Translations under genes and position numbers: made by a program
The notes under the pieces: model-generated
Told to the model about the DNA's origin: nothing
The model's input: the letters and a program-made list of their open reading frames with translations, nothing else
Database searches by the model: none
Part shown: positions 10,750 through 21,195 of the stretch, in pieces
Position numbering within the stretch: the stretch's first letter is position 1
How the letters are laid out: each line of letters begins with the position of its first letter
Assembly (NCBI GenBank): GCA_000430305.1
Contig: ASZZ01000004.1
Location: forward strand, 1 to 64,000
DNA: 64,000 nucleotides
Origin: Streptococcus mitis 17/34
GTDB taxonomy: Bacteria > Bacillota > Bacilli > Lactobacillales > Streptococcaceae
Direction: 5' to 3'

Positions 10750-11006
10750 GACTATCCCATCACTATTCGAACTTCGTCTCCCAACTTACGCTGTTCCTAT
10801 TCAATGGTGTAGGGCAAATCCTCATGACAGCTGTTTACCGTGAACAGTGGATATTCTGGGCTGCTACTAATGTCTTTTCAATCTATCTCTGGTGGGGAGA
10901 AAGCCTGCAAATCCAAGGGAAATACTTGATTTATCTCATTAACAGTCTAGTTGGTTGGTACCAGTGGAGCAAGGCAGCTAAGCAGAATACGGATTTATCT
11001 AACTAG
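10750..11006 (+). pseudogene. pnuC: 3' remnant of pnuC (nicotinamide mononucleotide/riboside transporter)
   Basis: The frame ending at 11006 reads TLFLFNGVGQILMTAVYREQ, then WIFWAATNVFSIYLWW and LINSLVGWYQW. This matches the last two or three helices of PnuC, which takes up nicotinamide riboside for NAD synthesis. Reading upstream, similarity fades at about 10750, and there is no 5' half anywhere between here and 7230. PnuC is normally about 260 residues, so roughly two thirds are gone. The ECF cassette occupies the missing part. Confidence 0.75.
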
Positions 11007-11069
11007 GAAAAGATGTTTTAGGTTTTGGGATAAAACAGATAGAGTTGATAATCAAGGATTTATATTATG

Positions 11070-11097
11070 AAAAAGAGGATCGGCGGATCCTCTTTTC
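11070..11097. terminator. Bidirectional terminator between pnuC remnant and sczA
   Basis: AAGAGGATC-GGCG-GATCCTCTTTT is a perfect nine-pair hairpin with A and T tracts on each side, serving both convergent genes. Confidence 0.85.
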
Positions 11098-11158
11098 TTG
11101 TTGAAAAGATAAAAAACTTACTAGCCTAGAAATAAGGTAACTGAGTTCTACTCTGTAT

Positions 11159-11695
11159 TCAATTTTTAGGAATGAGAAAGTCTAGATAAAACTGGACAAC
11201 TTCCTGTTCTGTGAAGTCTTGCCCTTTTTTGAGCCACCAGATCAATGTCTCGGTAAAGTTTGTTATGACCAAGTGTTGGAGATAAGAGGCAGGCAGACTG
11301 GGGTGAGCTTCTTTCAAATCATCAGCCAACAAGGGATAGACGTGGTTCTCCAATTCTCTCTGGAGTTGACGGAGGAAGTAGTCATTTTTGGAAAATAGCA
11401 GACTGGTGATATGATCTTGATTCTTCTGAAAATGGAGAAAGAGGTGGGCGAGGTAATCTTCGGTTGAAATGGACTCCTCTCTTTCAAAGAGGTGATGGAA
11501 GAGGTAGCGACAAAGCTCGTCCAGAAGTAGTTCCTTACTCTCATAGTGACAGTAAAAAGTGGAACGTCCCACGTCTGCGAGATCAATGATATCCTGAACC
11601 GTAGTGGATTCGTAGCCCTTATCGTTCAAAAGTTGTAGAAAAGCTTGATAGATGGCTTTTTTTGTTTTACTGATACGACGGTCGATTTTAGTCAT
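11159..11695 (-). CDS. sczA: TetR-family zinc-responsive regulator SczA
   Basis: A 178-residue TetR-type protein: N-terminal helix-turn-helix (TTVQDIIDLADVGRSTFYCHY) and an alpha-helical ligand-binding domain. It is divergent from czcD, with two palindromes in between. This arrangement is that of pneumococcal SczA, which activates czcD when zinc is high. ATG 11695 is used. Assignment rests on context plus the TetR fold. Confidence 0.83.
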   Translation of the reverse strand: MTKIDRRISKTKKAIYQAFLQLLNDKGYESTTVQDIIDLADVGRSTFYCHYESKELLLDELCRYLFHHLFEREESISTEDYLAHLFLHFQKNQDHITSLLFSKNDYFLRQLQRELENHVYPLLADDLKEAHPSLPASYLQHLVITNFTETLIWWLKKGQDFTEQEVVQFYLDFLIPKN

Positions 11696-11714
11696 ATGGA
11701 CACTTGAGGCAAAA

Positions 11715-11810
11715 TGTTCAGAACTGAATAAAGTTGACGCTTTGCTTCTATCCTTTCTTTGAATTTTAGTGGATAATGATAATGAACAAGATGTTCATAA
11801 ATATATTATA
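11715..11810. promoter_or_regulatory. sczA-czcD divergent control region with two palindromes
   Basis: A perfect inverted repeat ATGAACA-AGA-TGTTCAT lies at 11782-11798, just upstream of a TATTATAAC -10-like sequence for czcD. A second element, TTCAG-AA-CTGAA, lies at 11717-11728 near the sczA start. These share the TTCA/TGAA half-site and are the expected SczA operators. Confidence 0.75.
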
Positions 11811-11827
11811 ACAAAGGAATGAGAAAG

Positions 11828-12724
11828 ATGAAGGCAAAATATACTGTTTGGGTAGCTTTTTTCTTAAACTTGACTTATGCTATTGTCGAGTTTATTGCAG
11901 GTGGAGTATTTGGTTCGAGTGCTGTTCTTGCTGACTCTGTGCATGATTTGGGAGATGCCATTTCTATTGGGATATCGGCCTTTTTAGAAACAATCTCAAA
12001 TAGAGAAGAAGATAGGCAGTACACCTTGGGTTACAAGCGATTTAGTCTTTTAGGAGCACTAGTGACTGCTGTGATTCTTATCACAGGATCCATCCTAGTG
12101 ATTTTGGAAAATACAACTAAACTTTTTAATCCACAGCCCGTTAATGATGAAGGTATCCTCTGGCTAGGAATGATTGCGGTTACTATCAATGTATTAGCTA
12201 GTCTTGTGGTCCGAAAGGGACAAACAAAGAACGAGTCAATTCTGAGTCTGCATTTTCTAGAAGATACTTTTGGTTGGTTGGCTGTCATTCTGATGGCAAT
12301 TGTTCTTCGATTTACAGATTGGTATATTCTTGATCCGCTCTTATCGCTTGTCATTTCCATCTTCATTTTAATCAAAGCCATTCCTCGATTTTGGAGCACA
12401 CTCAAGATTTTCTTGGATGCTGTGCCAGAAGGTGTCGATATCAAGCAAGTCATGAGTGACTTAGAGGGATTAGACAATGTGGCTAGCCTTAACCAGCTTA
12501 ATCTCTGGACTATGGATGGTTTGGAAAAAAATGCCATTGTTCATGTTTGCCTAAAAGAAATTGAACAGATGGAAACTTGTAAAGAATTCATACGAAACTT
12601 GCTAAAAGATTGTGGATTTCAAAACATCACTATTGAAGTTGATGCCGACCTAGAAACTCACCAAGCACATAAGCGCAATATAACAGAGTTAGAAGCAAGT
12701 CATGATCAAAATCATCATCATTGA
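11828..12724 (+). CDS. czcD: Zinc efflux transporter CzcD (cation diffusion facilitator)
   Basis: A 298-residue CDF antiporter with six helices. The metal site is made by DSVHDLGDA in helix II and HFLEDTFGW in helix V (HxxxD). A C-terminal cytosolic domain of about 90 residues ends in a histidine-rich tail (HDQNHHH). It exports zinc (and cobalt) against protons. I prefer ATG 11828 over 11819 because the AAAGGA site is then nine bases away. It is controlled from the SczA palindromes upstream. Confidence 0.9.
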   Translation: MKAKYTVWVAFFLNLTYAIVEFIAGGVFGSSAVLADSVHDLGDAISIGISAFLETISNREEDRQYTLGYKRFSLLGALVTAVILITGSILVILENTTKLFNPQPVNDEGILWLGMIAVTINVLASLVVRKGQTKNESILSLHFLEDTFGWLAVILMAIVLRFTDWYILDPLLSLVISIFILIKAIPRFWSTLKIFLDAVPEGVDIKQVMSDLEGLDNVASLNQLNLWTMDGLEKNAIVHVCLKEIEQMETCKEFIRNLLKDCGFQNITIEVDADLETHQAHKRNITELEASHDQNHHH

Positions 12725-12794
12725 TGAGGTGTAGTATAAGTGAGCGAAAGCATAATAAAAAGTGTATACTTAAACTAGTAAAAATGGAGAGGAT

Positions 12795-13838
12795 ATGTTA
12801 ATGAAATCAGCAGTATATACAAAGGCGGGTCAGGTTGGACTTGCTACAATTGAACGTCCGCAAATTATAGACGCAGATGATGTGATTATTCGTGTAGTTC
12901 GCGCGTGCGTTTGTGGATCGGATCTGTGGAGGTACCGTAATCCAGAAACGAAAGCTGGACACAAAAATAGTGGACACGAAGCGATTGGGATTGTCGAAGA
13001 AACTGGGGAAGCCATTACGACGGTGAAACCAGGTGATTTTGTCATTGTCCCTTTTACCCATGGATGTGGTGAGTGTGATGCCTGTCTTGCTGGCTTTGAC
13101 GGTTCTTGCGATAATCATATTGGTAATAACTTGGGAGGCGATTTTCAGGCGGAATATATTCGTTTTCACTATGCAAACTGGGCGCTGGTTAAAATCCCTG
13201 GACAACCTTCTGACTACACAGAAGGTATGCTAAAGTCCCTCTTGACTCTTGCTGATGTCATGCCGACAGGCTATCATGCGGCGCGAGTTGCAAATGTTCA
13301 AAAAGGGGACAAGGTTGTTGTTATCGGTGATGGGGCTGTTGGTCAATGTGCTGTCATCGCGGCTAAAATGCGTGGTGCATCGCAAATTATCCTTATGAGT
13401 CGTCATGAAGATCGTCAAAAGATGGCTCTGGAGTCGGGTGCGACAGCTATTGTAGCTGAGCGAGGTCAAGAAGGTATTGCCAAGGTGCGTGAAATTCTCG
13501 GTGGCGGAGCAGATGCAGCACTTGAATGTGTTGGTACGGAGGCTGCTGTAGAACAGGCGCTAGGTGTTCTTCATAATGGAGGGCGTATGGGATTTGTAGG
13601 AGTCCCACACTATAATAATCGTGCTCTTGGTTCGACATTTATGCAAAATATCTTTGTAGCAGGTGGGGCAGCTTCTGCTACAACATACGATAAGCAATTT
13701 TTACTAAAAGCTGTTCTGGATGGCGATATCAATCCAGGTCGCGTCTTTACTTCAAGTTATAAACTGGAAGATATCGACCAGGCTTATAAAGACATGGATG
13801 AACGTAAGACCATTAAGTCTATGATTGTGATGGACTAA
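12795..13838 (+). CDS. Zinc-dependent alcohol dehydrogenase (AdhC-like)
   Basis: A medium-chain dehydrogenase of 347 residues. The catalytic zinc ligands are in CVCGSDL (Cys near residue 38) and GHEAIG. The structural zinc site is GCGECDACLAGFDGSC. The NAD-binding glycines are VIGDGAVGQCA (about 177). It corresponds to pneumococcal AdhC, linked to aldehyde/nitrosative stress and normally driven by the MerR regulator NmlR encoded just upstream. Here only 70 bp separate it from czcD and no regulator gene is present. The ATG at 12795 or 12801 may be used. Confidence 0.85.
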   Translation: MLMKSAVYTKAGQVGLATIERPQIIDADDVIIRVVRACVCGSDLWRYRNPETKAGHKNSGHEAIGIVEETGEAITTVKPGDFVIVPFTHGCGECDACLAGFDGSCDNHIGNNLGGDFQAEYIRFHYANWALVKIPGQPSDYTEGMLKSLLTLADVMPTGYHAARVANVQKGDKVVVIGDGAVGQCAVIAAKMRGASQIILMSRHEDRQKMALESGATAIVAERGQEGIAKVREILGGGADAALECVGTEAAVEQALGVLHNGGRMGFVGVPHYNNRALGSTFMQNIFVAGGAASATTYDKQFLLKAVLDGDINPGRVFTSSYKLEDIDQAYKDMDERKTIKSMIVMD

Positions 13839-13842
13839 AAAA

Positions 13843-13885
13843 GAAAATCCTAATGGAGATTTGAGGCTCTCTATTAGGATTTTTG
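13843..13885. terminator. Bidirectional terminator between adh and galR
   Basis: AAATCCTAATGGAGA pairs with TCTCTATTAGGATTT, with A and T tracts on the two sides; it serves both convergent genes. Confidence 0.85.
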
Positions 13886-13905
13886 ACTTTATTATATTAG
13901 TTGAG

Positions 13906-14934
<1,029 letters not shown>

Positions 14935-14960
14935 TCATAGTTTTCTGCTTTTTACCGATA

Positions 14961-15060
14961 TTTTAGTAAAATTTTAGTAAAAAGGATTGACCTTAGGAAA
15001 TCCCTTGGATACAATAGAAGAAAACGATTACACGTTAAGGTGACTTAACGCACAGTAAAA
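14961..15060 (+). promoter_or_regulatory. galK promoter with operator repeats and a cre site
   Basis: TTGACC (14987-14992) and TACAAT (15010-15015) are 17 bp apart. Two copies of TTTTAGTAAAA lie directly upstream, in the galR-galK gap. A cre-like site, AAGAAAACGATTACAC (15018-15033), overlaps the start of transcription and matches most of the CcpA consensus. A perfect seven-pair palindrome CGTTAAG-GTGA-CTTAACG (15033-15050) follows and could be a GalR operator. This implies dual control by GalR and catabolite repression. Confidence 0.72.
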
Positions 15061-15071
15061 GGAGAATTCAT

Positions 15072-16250
15072 ATGACACAACATCTTACTGCTGAAGCTCT
15101 TCGCAAAGACTTTCTTGCTGTTTTTGGTCAAGAAGCAGACCAAACATTCTTTTCACCAGGTCGTATCAACTTGATTGGTGAGCACACAGACTATAATGGT
15201 GGACATGTATTTCCAGCAGCCATTTCCTTAGGAACTTATGGGGCTGCTCGCAAACGTGACGACCAAGTCTTGCGTTTCTACTCAGCTAACTTTGAGGACA
15301 AGGGCATTATCGAAGTGCCTCTCGCTGACCTCAAGTTTGAAAAAGAGCACAACTGGACCAACTATCCAAAAGGTGTCCTTCATTTCTTGCAAGAAGCTGG
15401 GCACGTGATTGACAAAGGGTTTGATTTTTATGTTTATGGGAATATCCCAAATGGTGCTGGCTTGTCTTCTTCAGCATCCTTGGAACTTTTGACAGGGGTA
15501 GTGGCAGAGCATCTCTTTGATTTAAAACTAGACCGTTTGGATTTGGTTAAAATTGGAAAACAAACAGAAAACAACTTTATCGGAGTGAATTCTGGTATTA
15601 TGGACCAGTTTGCTATCGGTATGGGGGCTGACCAACGTGCTATTTATCTTGATACTAACACCTTAGAGTATGATTTGGTACCACTTGATTTGAAGGACAA
15701 TGTCGTTGTTATCATGAACACTAACAAACGCCGTGAATTGGCGGATTCTAAATATAATGAACGCCGTGCTGAATGTGAAAAAGCAGTGGAAGAATTGCAA
15801 GCAGCCTTAGATATTCAGACCTTGGGTGAATTGGATGAGTGGACCTTTGACCAATATAGCTATCTAATTAAAGATGAAAATCGTTTGAAACGTGCTCGTC
15901 ATGCAGTGCTTGAAAATCAACGTACCCTCAAAGCTCAAGCAGCCCTCCAAGCAGGAGATTTGGAAACATTTGGTCGTTTGATGAATGCTTCTCACGTTTC
16001 TCTTGAGCATGACTATGAAGTGACTGGATTGGAATTGGATACTCTTGTTCACACAGCTTGGGCACAAGAAGGAGTTCTCGGTGCTCGTATGACAGGGGCA
16101 GGTTTTGGCGGATGTGCCATTGCCTTGGTGCAAAAAGATGCTGTTGATGCCTTTAAGGAAGCTGTAGGCAAACACTACGAGGAAGTAGTTGGATACGCTC
16201 CAAGTTTCTATATCGCTGAAGTTGCAGGTGGCACTCGCGTTTTAGACTAG
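15072..16250 (+). CDS. galK: Galactokinase
   Basis: A 392-residue GHMP kinase. The galactokinase signature is [15 protein letters not shown] (about residue 29), the phosphate loop is GLSSSASLE, and the third motif is [12 protein letters not shown] near the C-terminus. It phosphorylates alpha-D-galactose at C1 in the Leloir pathway. It is the first gene behind the GalR-controlled promoter, followed 11 bp later by a HAD hydrolase and then galT. Confidence 0.95.
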   Translation: MTQHLTAEALRKDFLAVFGQEADQTFFSPGRINLIGEHTDYNGGHVFPAAISLGTYGAARKRDDQVLRFYSANFEDKGIIEVPLADLKFEKEHNWTNYPKGVLHFLQEAGHVIDKGFDFYVYGNIPNGAGLSSSASLELLTGVVAEHLFDLKLDRLDLVKIGKQTENNFIGVNSGIMDQFAIGMGADQRAIYLDTNTLEYDLVPLDLKDNVVVIMNTNKRRELADSKYNERRAECEKAVEELQAALDIQTLGELDEWTFDQYSYLIKDENRLKRARHAVLENQRTLKAQAALQAGDLETFGRLMNASHVSLEHDYEVTGLELDTLVHTAWAQEGVLGARMTGAGFGGCAIALVQKDAVDAFKEAVGKHYEEVVGYAPSFYIAEVAGGTRVLD

Positions 16251-16261
16251 GAGAGCAGTAA

Positions 16262-16921
16262 ATGGAAGCTGTAATATTTGATTTAGACGGCTTATTAGCT
16301 GATACTGAGATCATTTCTCTAAAAGTTTATCAAGAATTGCTTGAAGATTTTGGAATTCCTTTCACAGAAGAAACATATTCTAGAGAATACAGTGGACATA
16401 GAGAAGAGGAGAATGTTCAACGATTTTTGGATACCTATGATTTACCTTGGAACTTTGACCAAACCTTGGAAAAAGTTTATGAACTAGAAGCTCGAATTTT
16501 AGCCAAAGGTGTAAATTTAAAAAAAGGTGCTAAAAATTTGCTTGCTTTTTTGCAAAGAGAAGGTATTCCAATCGCTTTAGCAACTTCAAGTGTTGAATCT
16601 AGAGCTAGAATGATTTTGGATAGTAATGGTATACTGTCCCTATTTGACCATCTAGTTTTTGCAAAAGATGTAAAGCGAAGCAAACCTTACCCTGATATAT
16701 TTTTAAAGGCCTGTAGTGATTTGAATGTTTTGCCAGAGAATTGCTTAGTATTAGAGGATAGTGAAGCAGGGATTGAAGCAGCCTATAGAGCTGGGATTCC
16801 AGTTATTTGTATTCCAGATTTAAAAATGCCAGCACAGTCTTTCTTAAATAAAACAGAACAAGTTTTTCAGGATTTAGATGCTGTCAGAGACTATTTAGAA
16901 AGTAGGAAGGAGAATCAATGA
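16262..16921 (+). CDS. HAD-superfamily sugar-phosphate phosphatase/phosphomutase-like protein
   Basis: A 219-residue HAD protein of the beta-phosphoglucomutase-like subgroup. Motif I is FDLDGLLADTE with both aspartates, motif II is ATSSVES, and motifs III/IV are KRSKPYPD and VLEDSEAGIEAA. A helical cap lies between motifs I and II. It is placed between galK and galT: 11 bp after galK with an AGGAGAG site, and its stop overlaps the galT ATG (ATGA). That coupling suggests a role in galactose phosphate handling, perhaps removal of a toxic or side-product sugar phosphate, but the substrate cannot be read from sequence. More AT-rich than its neighbours. Confidence 0.8.
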   Translation: MEAVIFDLDGLLADTEIISLKVYQELLEDFGIPFTEETYSREYSGHREEENVQRFLDTYDLPWNFDQTLEKVYELEARILAKGVNLKKGAKNLLAFLQREGIPIALATSSVESRARMILDSNGILSLFDHLVFAKDVKRSKPYPDIFLKACSDLNVLPENCLVLEDSEAGIEAAYRAGIPVICIPDLKMPAQSFLNKTEQVFQDLDAVRDYLESRKENQ

Positions 16922-18403
16922 GTCAGGGAGTTCTAGATGCATTTATCACGGAAGTCATTGCTAAAAGTTCATTTGAGGAAATGGATCGAATGTACCTGAC
17001 CAATCGTGTTTTGGCACGAGTGGGAGAAGGTGTTTTGGAGGTTGAGACTGATCTGGATAAATTGATTGACCTCAAGGATCAGCTGGTTGAGGAAGCGGTT
17101 CGATTAGAGACGATTGAAGATAGTCAGACTGCGCGTGAAATCCTTGGTGCTGAACTGATGGACTTGGTGACTCCTTGTCCGAGTCAGGTCAATCGTGACT
17201 TTTGGGCAACCTATGTCCAGTCACCAGAGCAGGCGATTGCGGACTTTTACCAACTTAGCCAGAAAAATGACTACATTAAACTCAAGGCCATTTCAAAGAA
17301 TATTGCTTACCGTGTTCCATCTGATTACGGAGAACTTGAGATTACTATCAACCTCTCTAAGCCTGAAAAAGATCCGAAAGAGATTGCGGCAGCCAAGTTG
17401 GTGCAAGCTAGTAATTATCCCCAGTGTCAGCTTTGTCTAGAGAACGAAGGCTACCATGGTCGAGTTAACCATCCAGCTCGCAGCAATCACCGGATTATCC
17501 GTTTTGAAATGGCTGGTCAGGAGTGGGGGTTCCAGTATTCGCCCTATGCTTATTTTAATGAGCACTGTATTTTCTTAGATGGCCAGCATCGTCCCATGGC
17601 TATTAGTCGTCAGAGTTTTGAGCGTCTACTAGCTATCGTAGAGCAGTTTCCAGGCTATTTTGCGGGTTCAAATGCGGACTTACCGATTGTGGGGGCTCTA
17701 TTCTAACCCATGACCACTATCAGGGAGGCCGTCACGTATTTCCTATGGAATTGGCTCCCTTGCAAAAGACTTTCTCTTTTACTGGTTTTGAGCAGATCAA
17801 GGCAGGGATTGTCAAGTGGCCCATGTCAGTGCTACGCTTGACTTCGAATTCCAAAGAAGATTTAATCAACTTGGCTGATAAGATTTTGCAGGAATGGCGT
17901 CAGTATTCAGATCCAAGGGTGCAAGTCTTGGCAGAAAGTAATGGAACACCACACCATACCATCACACCCATTGCCCGTAAACGCGATGGCCAGTTTGAGT
18001 TGGACTTGGTCTTGCGAGACAATCAGACATCGCCAGAGCATCCTGATGGAATTTATCATCCCCACAAGGATGTTCAACATATCAAGAAGGAAAATATCGG
18101 CTTGATTGAGGTTATGGGCTTGGCTATCTTACCACCTCGTTTGAAAGCAGAAGTGGAGCAAGTCGCTAGCTATCTAGTGGGAGAAGGGGATACAGTTGCC
18201 TCTTATCATCAGGAATGGGCAGACCAGCTCAAATCCCAACATCCAGATTTAGCGGATAAAGAAAAAGCCTTGAAATCGTAAAGGATTCTGTGGGTACTAT
18301 CTTTGCGCGTGTTCTGGAGGACGCAGGAGTTTACAAGCAAACGGAACAAGGACAAGCAGCCTTTATGCGCTTTGTAGAACAGGTCGGAATTTTACCAGAC
18401 TAG
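16918..18403 (+). pseudogene. galT: Galactose-1-phosphate uridylyltransferase (GalT class II), two frameshifts
   Basis: Three reading frames together give the full Firmicutes-type GalT of about 495 residues. The catalytic HxH region follows the first break ([12 protein letters not shown], just past 17700). The first break is in the G-run at 17691-17695 (one G short); the second is near 18272 (one G short in TTG(G)AAATCG). No other decay is visible. GalT swaps UMP between UDP-glucose and galactose-1-phosphate; if truly broken, galactose would be toxic because galK is intact. I favour sequencing error. It is translationally coupled to the HAD gene. Confidence 0.88.
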
Positions 18404-18472
18404 GAGCTTTCTCCTTGCACAGTCCTATAAAATGTAGTATCATAGTGTCGTTTGAACTATCAGGAGGAAACG

Positions 18473-18877
18473 ATGAAAGATTTTCATTTTGACGCTATAT
18501 CTGCCTTTGAAAATTACGAAATTGAACAAATGAGAGATGGTCACGTTGTGGTGACGACCAAAGTAGTGGACTCGTCGCTCAACTACTATGGCAATGCCCA
18601 TGGTGGCTATCTTTTCACCCTTTGTGACCAGATTAGTGGTTTGGTGGTTATCTCGCTGGGGCTTGATGGGGTGACACTTCAATCCTCTATCAACTACCTC
18701 AAGGCAGGAAAACTCGACGACGTGTTGACAATTAAAGGAGAATGCGTCCATCAAGGTCGCACAACCTGTGTGGTGGATGTGGATATCACCAATCAAGAAG
18801 GCAGAAATGTCTGCAAGGCAACCTTTACCATGTTTGTCACAGGTCAGCGGTCAGAAGACAGACAGGTGAGGATATAG
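18473..18877 (+). CDS. PaaI/hot-dog fold thioesterase
   Basis: About 134 residues from ATG 18473, chosen for the CAGGAGG site eight bases upstream. The hot-dog motif is NAHGGYLFTLCDQISG and the later strand is GRTTCVVDVDITNQEG, typical of the PaaI/YbgC-type acyl-CoA thioesterase group. It likely hydrolyses a small or aromatic acyl-CoA; the substrate is unknown. It is a single gene followed by a bidirectional terminator. Confidence 0.82.
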   Translation: MKDFHFDAISAFENYEIEQMRDGHVVVTTKVVDSSLNYYGNAHGGYLFTLCDQISGLVVISLGLDGVTLQSSINYLKAGKLDDVLTIKGECVHQGRTTCVVDVDITNQEGRNVCKATFTMFVTGQRSEDRQVRI

Positions 18878-18883
18878 ATAAAC

Positions 18884-18911
18884 AAAAAGAGGTTCACACC
18901 TCTTTTTCTTA
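18884..18911. terminator. Bidirectional terminator between thioesterase and pbuX
   Basis: AAAAAGAGGT-TCAC-ACCTCTTTTT is a perfect ten-pair hairpin shared by convergent genes. Confidence 0.88.
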
Positions 18912-20171
18912 TTTCTTTTTATGATTTAATACGGCATTGAGGACAATGGCGAGTAGGCTGGCTACGACGATTCCGTTTGAGAAGAACATTTGGAAGGCTG
19001 TCGGCATGCTGACAAAGAGATTACTGTTGTTGAGTCCGACACCTGCAGCGATGGAGACAGCTGCGATAAGGAAGTTATGTTCATTGTTAGCAAAGTCAAC
19101 GCGGGCGAGGATTTGCATCCCTTGAATAGATACAAAACCAAACATCACCAGCATGGCACCACCGAGGACAGGGCTTGGAATGATTTGGGCAAGGGCGCCA
19201 AACTTAGGAAGGAGCCCAAGGAGAACCAGGAAACCAGCTGCGTAGTAGATTGGCAGACGAGTCTTGATACCTGATAATTTAACCAACCCAACGTTTTGTG
19301 AAAATCCTGTGTAAGGGAAGGTGTTAAAGATTCCTCCGAGAAGTACGGCCAAACCTTCTGCGCGGTAACCGTTGCGCAGGCGCGTGCTATCGATTGGGTC
19401 TTTCGTGATATCAGACAAGGCCAGATAAACACCAGTCGACTCAACCATAGACACCGTTGCGATGATACACATCATGACAATAGATGAGATTTCAAAGGTC
19501 GGCATCCCAAAGTAGAGGGGAGTTGGGACATGGACAAGAGGTGCTGCCGTAACAGGAGAGAAGTCCACCAAGCCCATGCTAGCAGCGATGGCAGTTCCGA
19601 CAACCAGTCCAATCAAAATGGAGATCGACTTGATAAATCCTTTGGTAAAGATGTTAATCAAGAGGATAATCAGTATAGTGATCGCTGCAAGTAAGAGACT
19701 TTGACCAGTTGGCTCTGGAACGTTATTTCCCATATTTCCAATAGCGACAGGAATTAAGGTTAAACCAATCGTGGTAATTACAGAACCTGTTACGATAGAT
19801 GGGAAGAGATTGGCCACTTTTGAGAAGATGCCTGAAACAAGAACTACGTAAATCCCTGATGCGATAAGGGCACCAAACATAGCACCACTGCCATGACTTT
19901 GTCCAATCATAATCAAGGGAGCAACCGACTGGAAGGCAACTCCGAGAACGACTGGGAGTCCAATTCCAAAGTATTTGTTGAGTTGGAGTTGGAGGAAGGT
20001 TGCCACCCCGCACATGAAGATATCTGTGGAAATCAGGTAGGTCAACTGCTCAGTTGAATAGCCAAGGGCTGTCGCAATCATGATGGGAACTAGGATAGAA
20101 CCTGAGTACATGGCAAGTAAGTGCTGCAAGCCAAGAACGGCTGCTTGCGAGTGTTTTTCTTGAGTTTGCAT
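18909..20171 (-). CDS. pbuX: Xanthine permease PbuX
   Basis: A 420-residue nucleobase-cation symporter-2 (NAT/NCS2) protein with about 12-14 helices. The family markers are QxxxP-type segments near SIVTGSVITTIG and the motif NTFPYTGFSQNVGLV. It imports xanthine with protons. It overlaps the xpt stop by one base, so both are one transcript. The guanine riboswitch ahead of xpt therefore controls both salvage steps. Confidence 0.92.
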   Translation of the reverse strand: MQTQEKHSQAAVLGLQHLLAMYSGSILVPIMIATALGYSTEQLTYLISTDIFMCGVATFLQLQLNKYFGIGLPVVLGVAFQSVAPLIMIGQSHGSGAMFGALIASGIYVVLVSGIFSKVANLFPSIVTGSVITTIGLTLIPVAIGNMGNNVPEPTGQSLLLAAITILIILLINIFTKGFIKSISILIGLVVGTAIAASMGLVDFSPVTAAPLVHVPTPLYFGMPTFEISSIVMMCIIATVSMVESTGVYLALSDITKDPIDSTRLRNGYRAEGLAVLLGGIFNTFPYTGFSQNVGLVKLSGIKTRLPIYYAAGFLVLLGLLPKFGALAQIIPSPVLGGAMLVMFGFVSIQGMQILARVDFANNEHNFLIAAVSIAAGVGLNNSNLFVSMPTAFQMFFSNGIVVASLLAIVLNAVLNHKKK

Positions 20172-20752
20172 TAGAGATCTGCCTCCTTAAATACGATCTG
20201 ACCATTTTCAAAACGATCCAAGCGAGCGAGTGATAGGACAGGGTAGCCTGCTTTTTCAAGTAAATCCCGACCGTCTTGGAAGGATTTTTCAATCACGATA
20301 CCGATAGCTTCGACTGTGGCACCTGCCTGTTCGATGATTTGAATCAAGCCTTTAGCCGCTTGTCCATTAGCAAGGAAATCGTCGATAATCAAAACCTTGT
20401 CCTCTGGTGAGAGGAATTTTTCAGCGATAGAAACGGTGCTGGTCACCTGTTTGGTAAAGGAGTAGACTTGGGCAGTTAAGATGCCTTCATTCATGGTGAT
20501 GTTTTTAGCTTTTTTAGCGAAAATCATGGGAACATTTAAGGCTTCAGCTGTAAAAACGGCTGGTGCAATGCCTGAAGCTTCAATGGTCACGACCTTGGTA
20601 ATGCCAGCAGCAGCGAATTTTTCCGCAAAAACCTTACCAATCTTTCGCATCAAGCTAAAGTCAACTTGGTGGGTTAAAAAGGAATCCACCTTGAGGATGT
20701 TATCACCCAAGATATGCCCATCCTTGAGGATGCGCTCTTCTAATAATTTCAT
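20171..20752 (-). CDS. xpt: Xanthine phosphoribosyltransferase
   Basis: A 193-residue type I phosphoribosyltransferase. The PRPP-binding loop is [16 protein letters not shown] (about residues 123-138). It converts xanthine and PRPP to XMP. First gene of the xpt-pbuX operon on the minus strand, with AGGAGGTC ahead of the ATG. It is controlled by the purine riboswitch and terminator at about 20800-20965. Confidence 0.94.
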   Translation of the reverse strand: MKLLEERILKDGHILGDNILKVDSFLTHQVDFSLMRKIGKVFAEKFAAAGITKVVTIEASGIAPAVFTAEALNVPMIFAKKAKNITMNEGILTAQVYSFTKQVTSTVSIAEKFLSPEDKVLIIDDFLANGQAAKGLIQIIEQAGATVEAIGIVIEKSFQDGRDLLEKAGYPVLSLARLDRFENGQIVFKEADL

Positions 20753-20804
20753 AAGACCTCCTAAAGTCTAAAAGCCAATAAATTTCCTTGTTTCAGATTT
20801 CTAT

Positions 20805-20965
20805 CCAGTAAAACTGATAGAAAAAAGACCTACTTAATCCCCTAAGCAAGTCCCCAAAATAGGCATGGCAAAAAAGACCATCCCCTCAAGCTGACTTACT
20901 TATTGTTAGGTGTTCCGGCACCTTGTAGAAACGTCGTGCCAATTCACGACATAAACAAGTAAAAC
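20805..20965 (-). ncRNA. Guanine (purine) riboswitch with terminator
   Basis: On the minus strand the aptamer lies at about 20962-20893. P1 is ACTTGTT / AATAAGT, P2 is GTCGTG...CACGAC, the joining text is GTTTCTAC as in purine riboswitches, P3 is AGGTG...CACCT, and the final junction CTAACAATAAG keeps the C that pairs with guanine. A terminator follows at about 20850-20820 (GACTTGCTTA / TTAAGTAGGTC, then T6). Guanine or hypoxanthine binding should stop transcription of xpt-pbuX. Confidence 0.88.
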
Positions 20966-21127
20966 GATATTCAATTTTAAATAGGCTTGCGCCAATGTTT
21001 TTATTTTACACTAAATAACTTTAGAAATCAAATATTTTGTCAGTGTTTTGAGATAAAAAAACGAACAAATTTAAGAAAAATGGACAAATTATCAATTATA
21101 AGCTAACATTTAGAAGTGTTTTCCATC

Positions 21128-21178
21128 AAAAAAGCATATTATCAAGATTCTTCAAGATCTGACAATATGCCTTTTTCT
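21128..21178. terminator. Bidirectional hairpin terminator
   Basis: GCATATTATCA and TGACAATATGC pair around a 20-base centre with A and T tracts outside. It terminates the VOC gene on the minus strand. Confidence 0.75.
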
Positions 21179-21195
21179 AATTTGAAAGATTTTTT

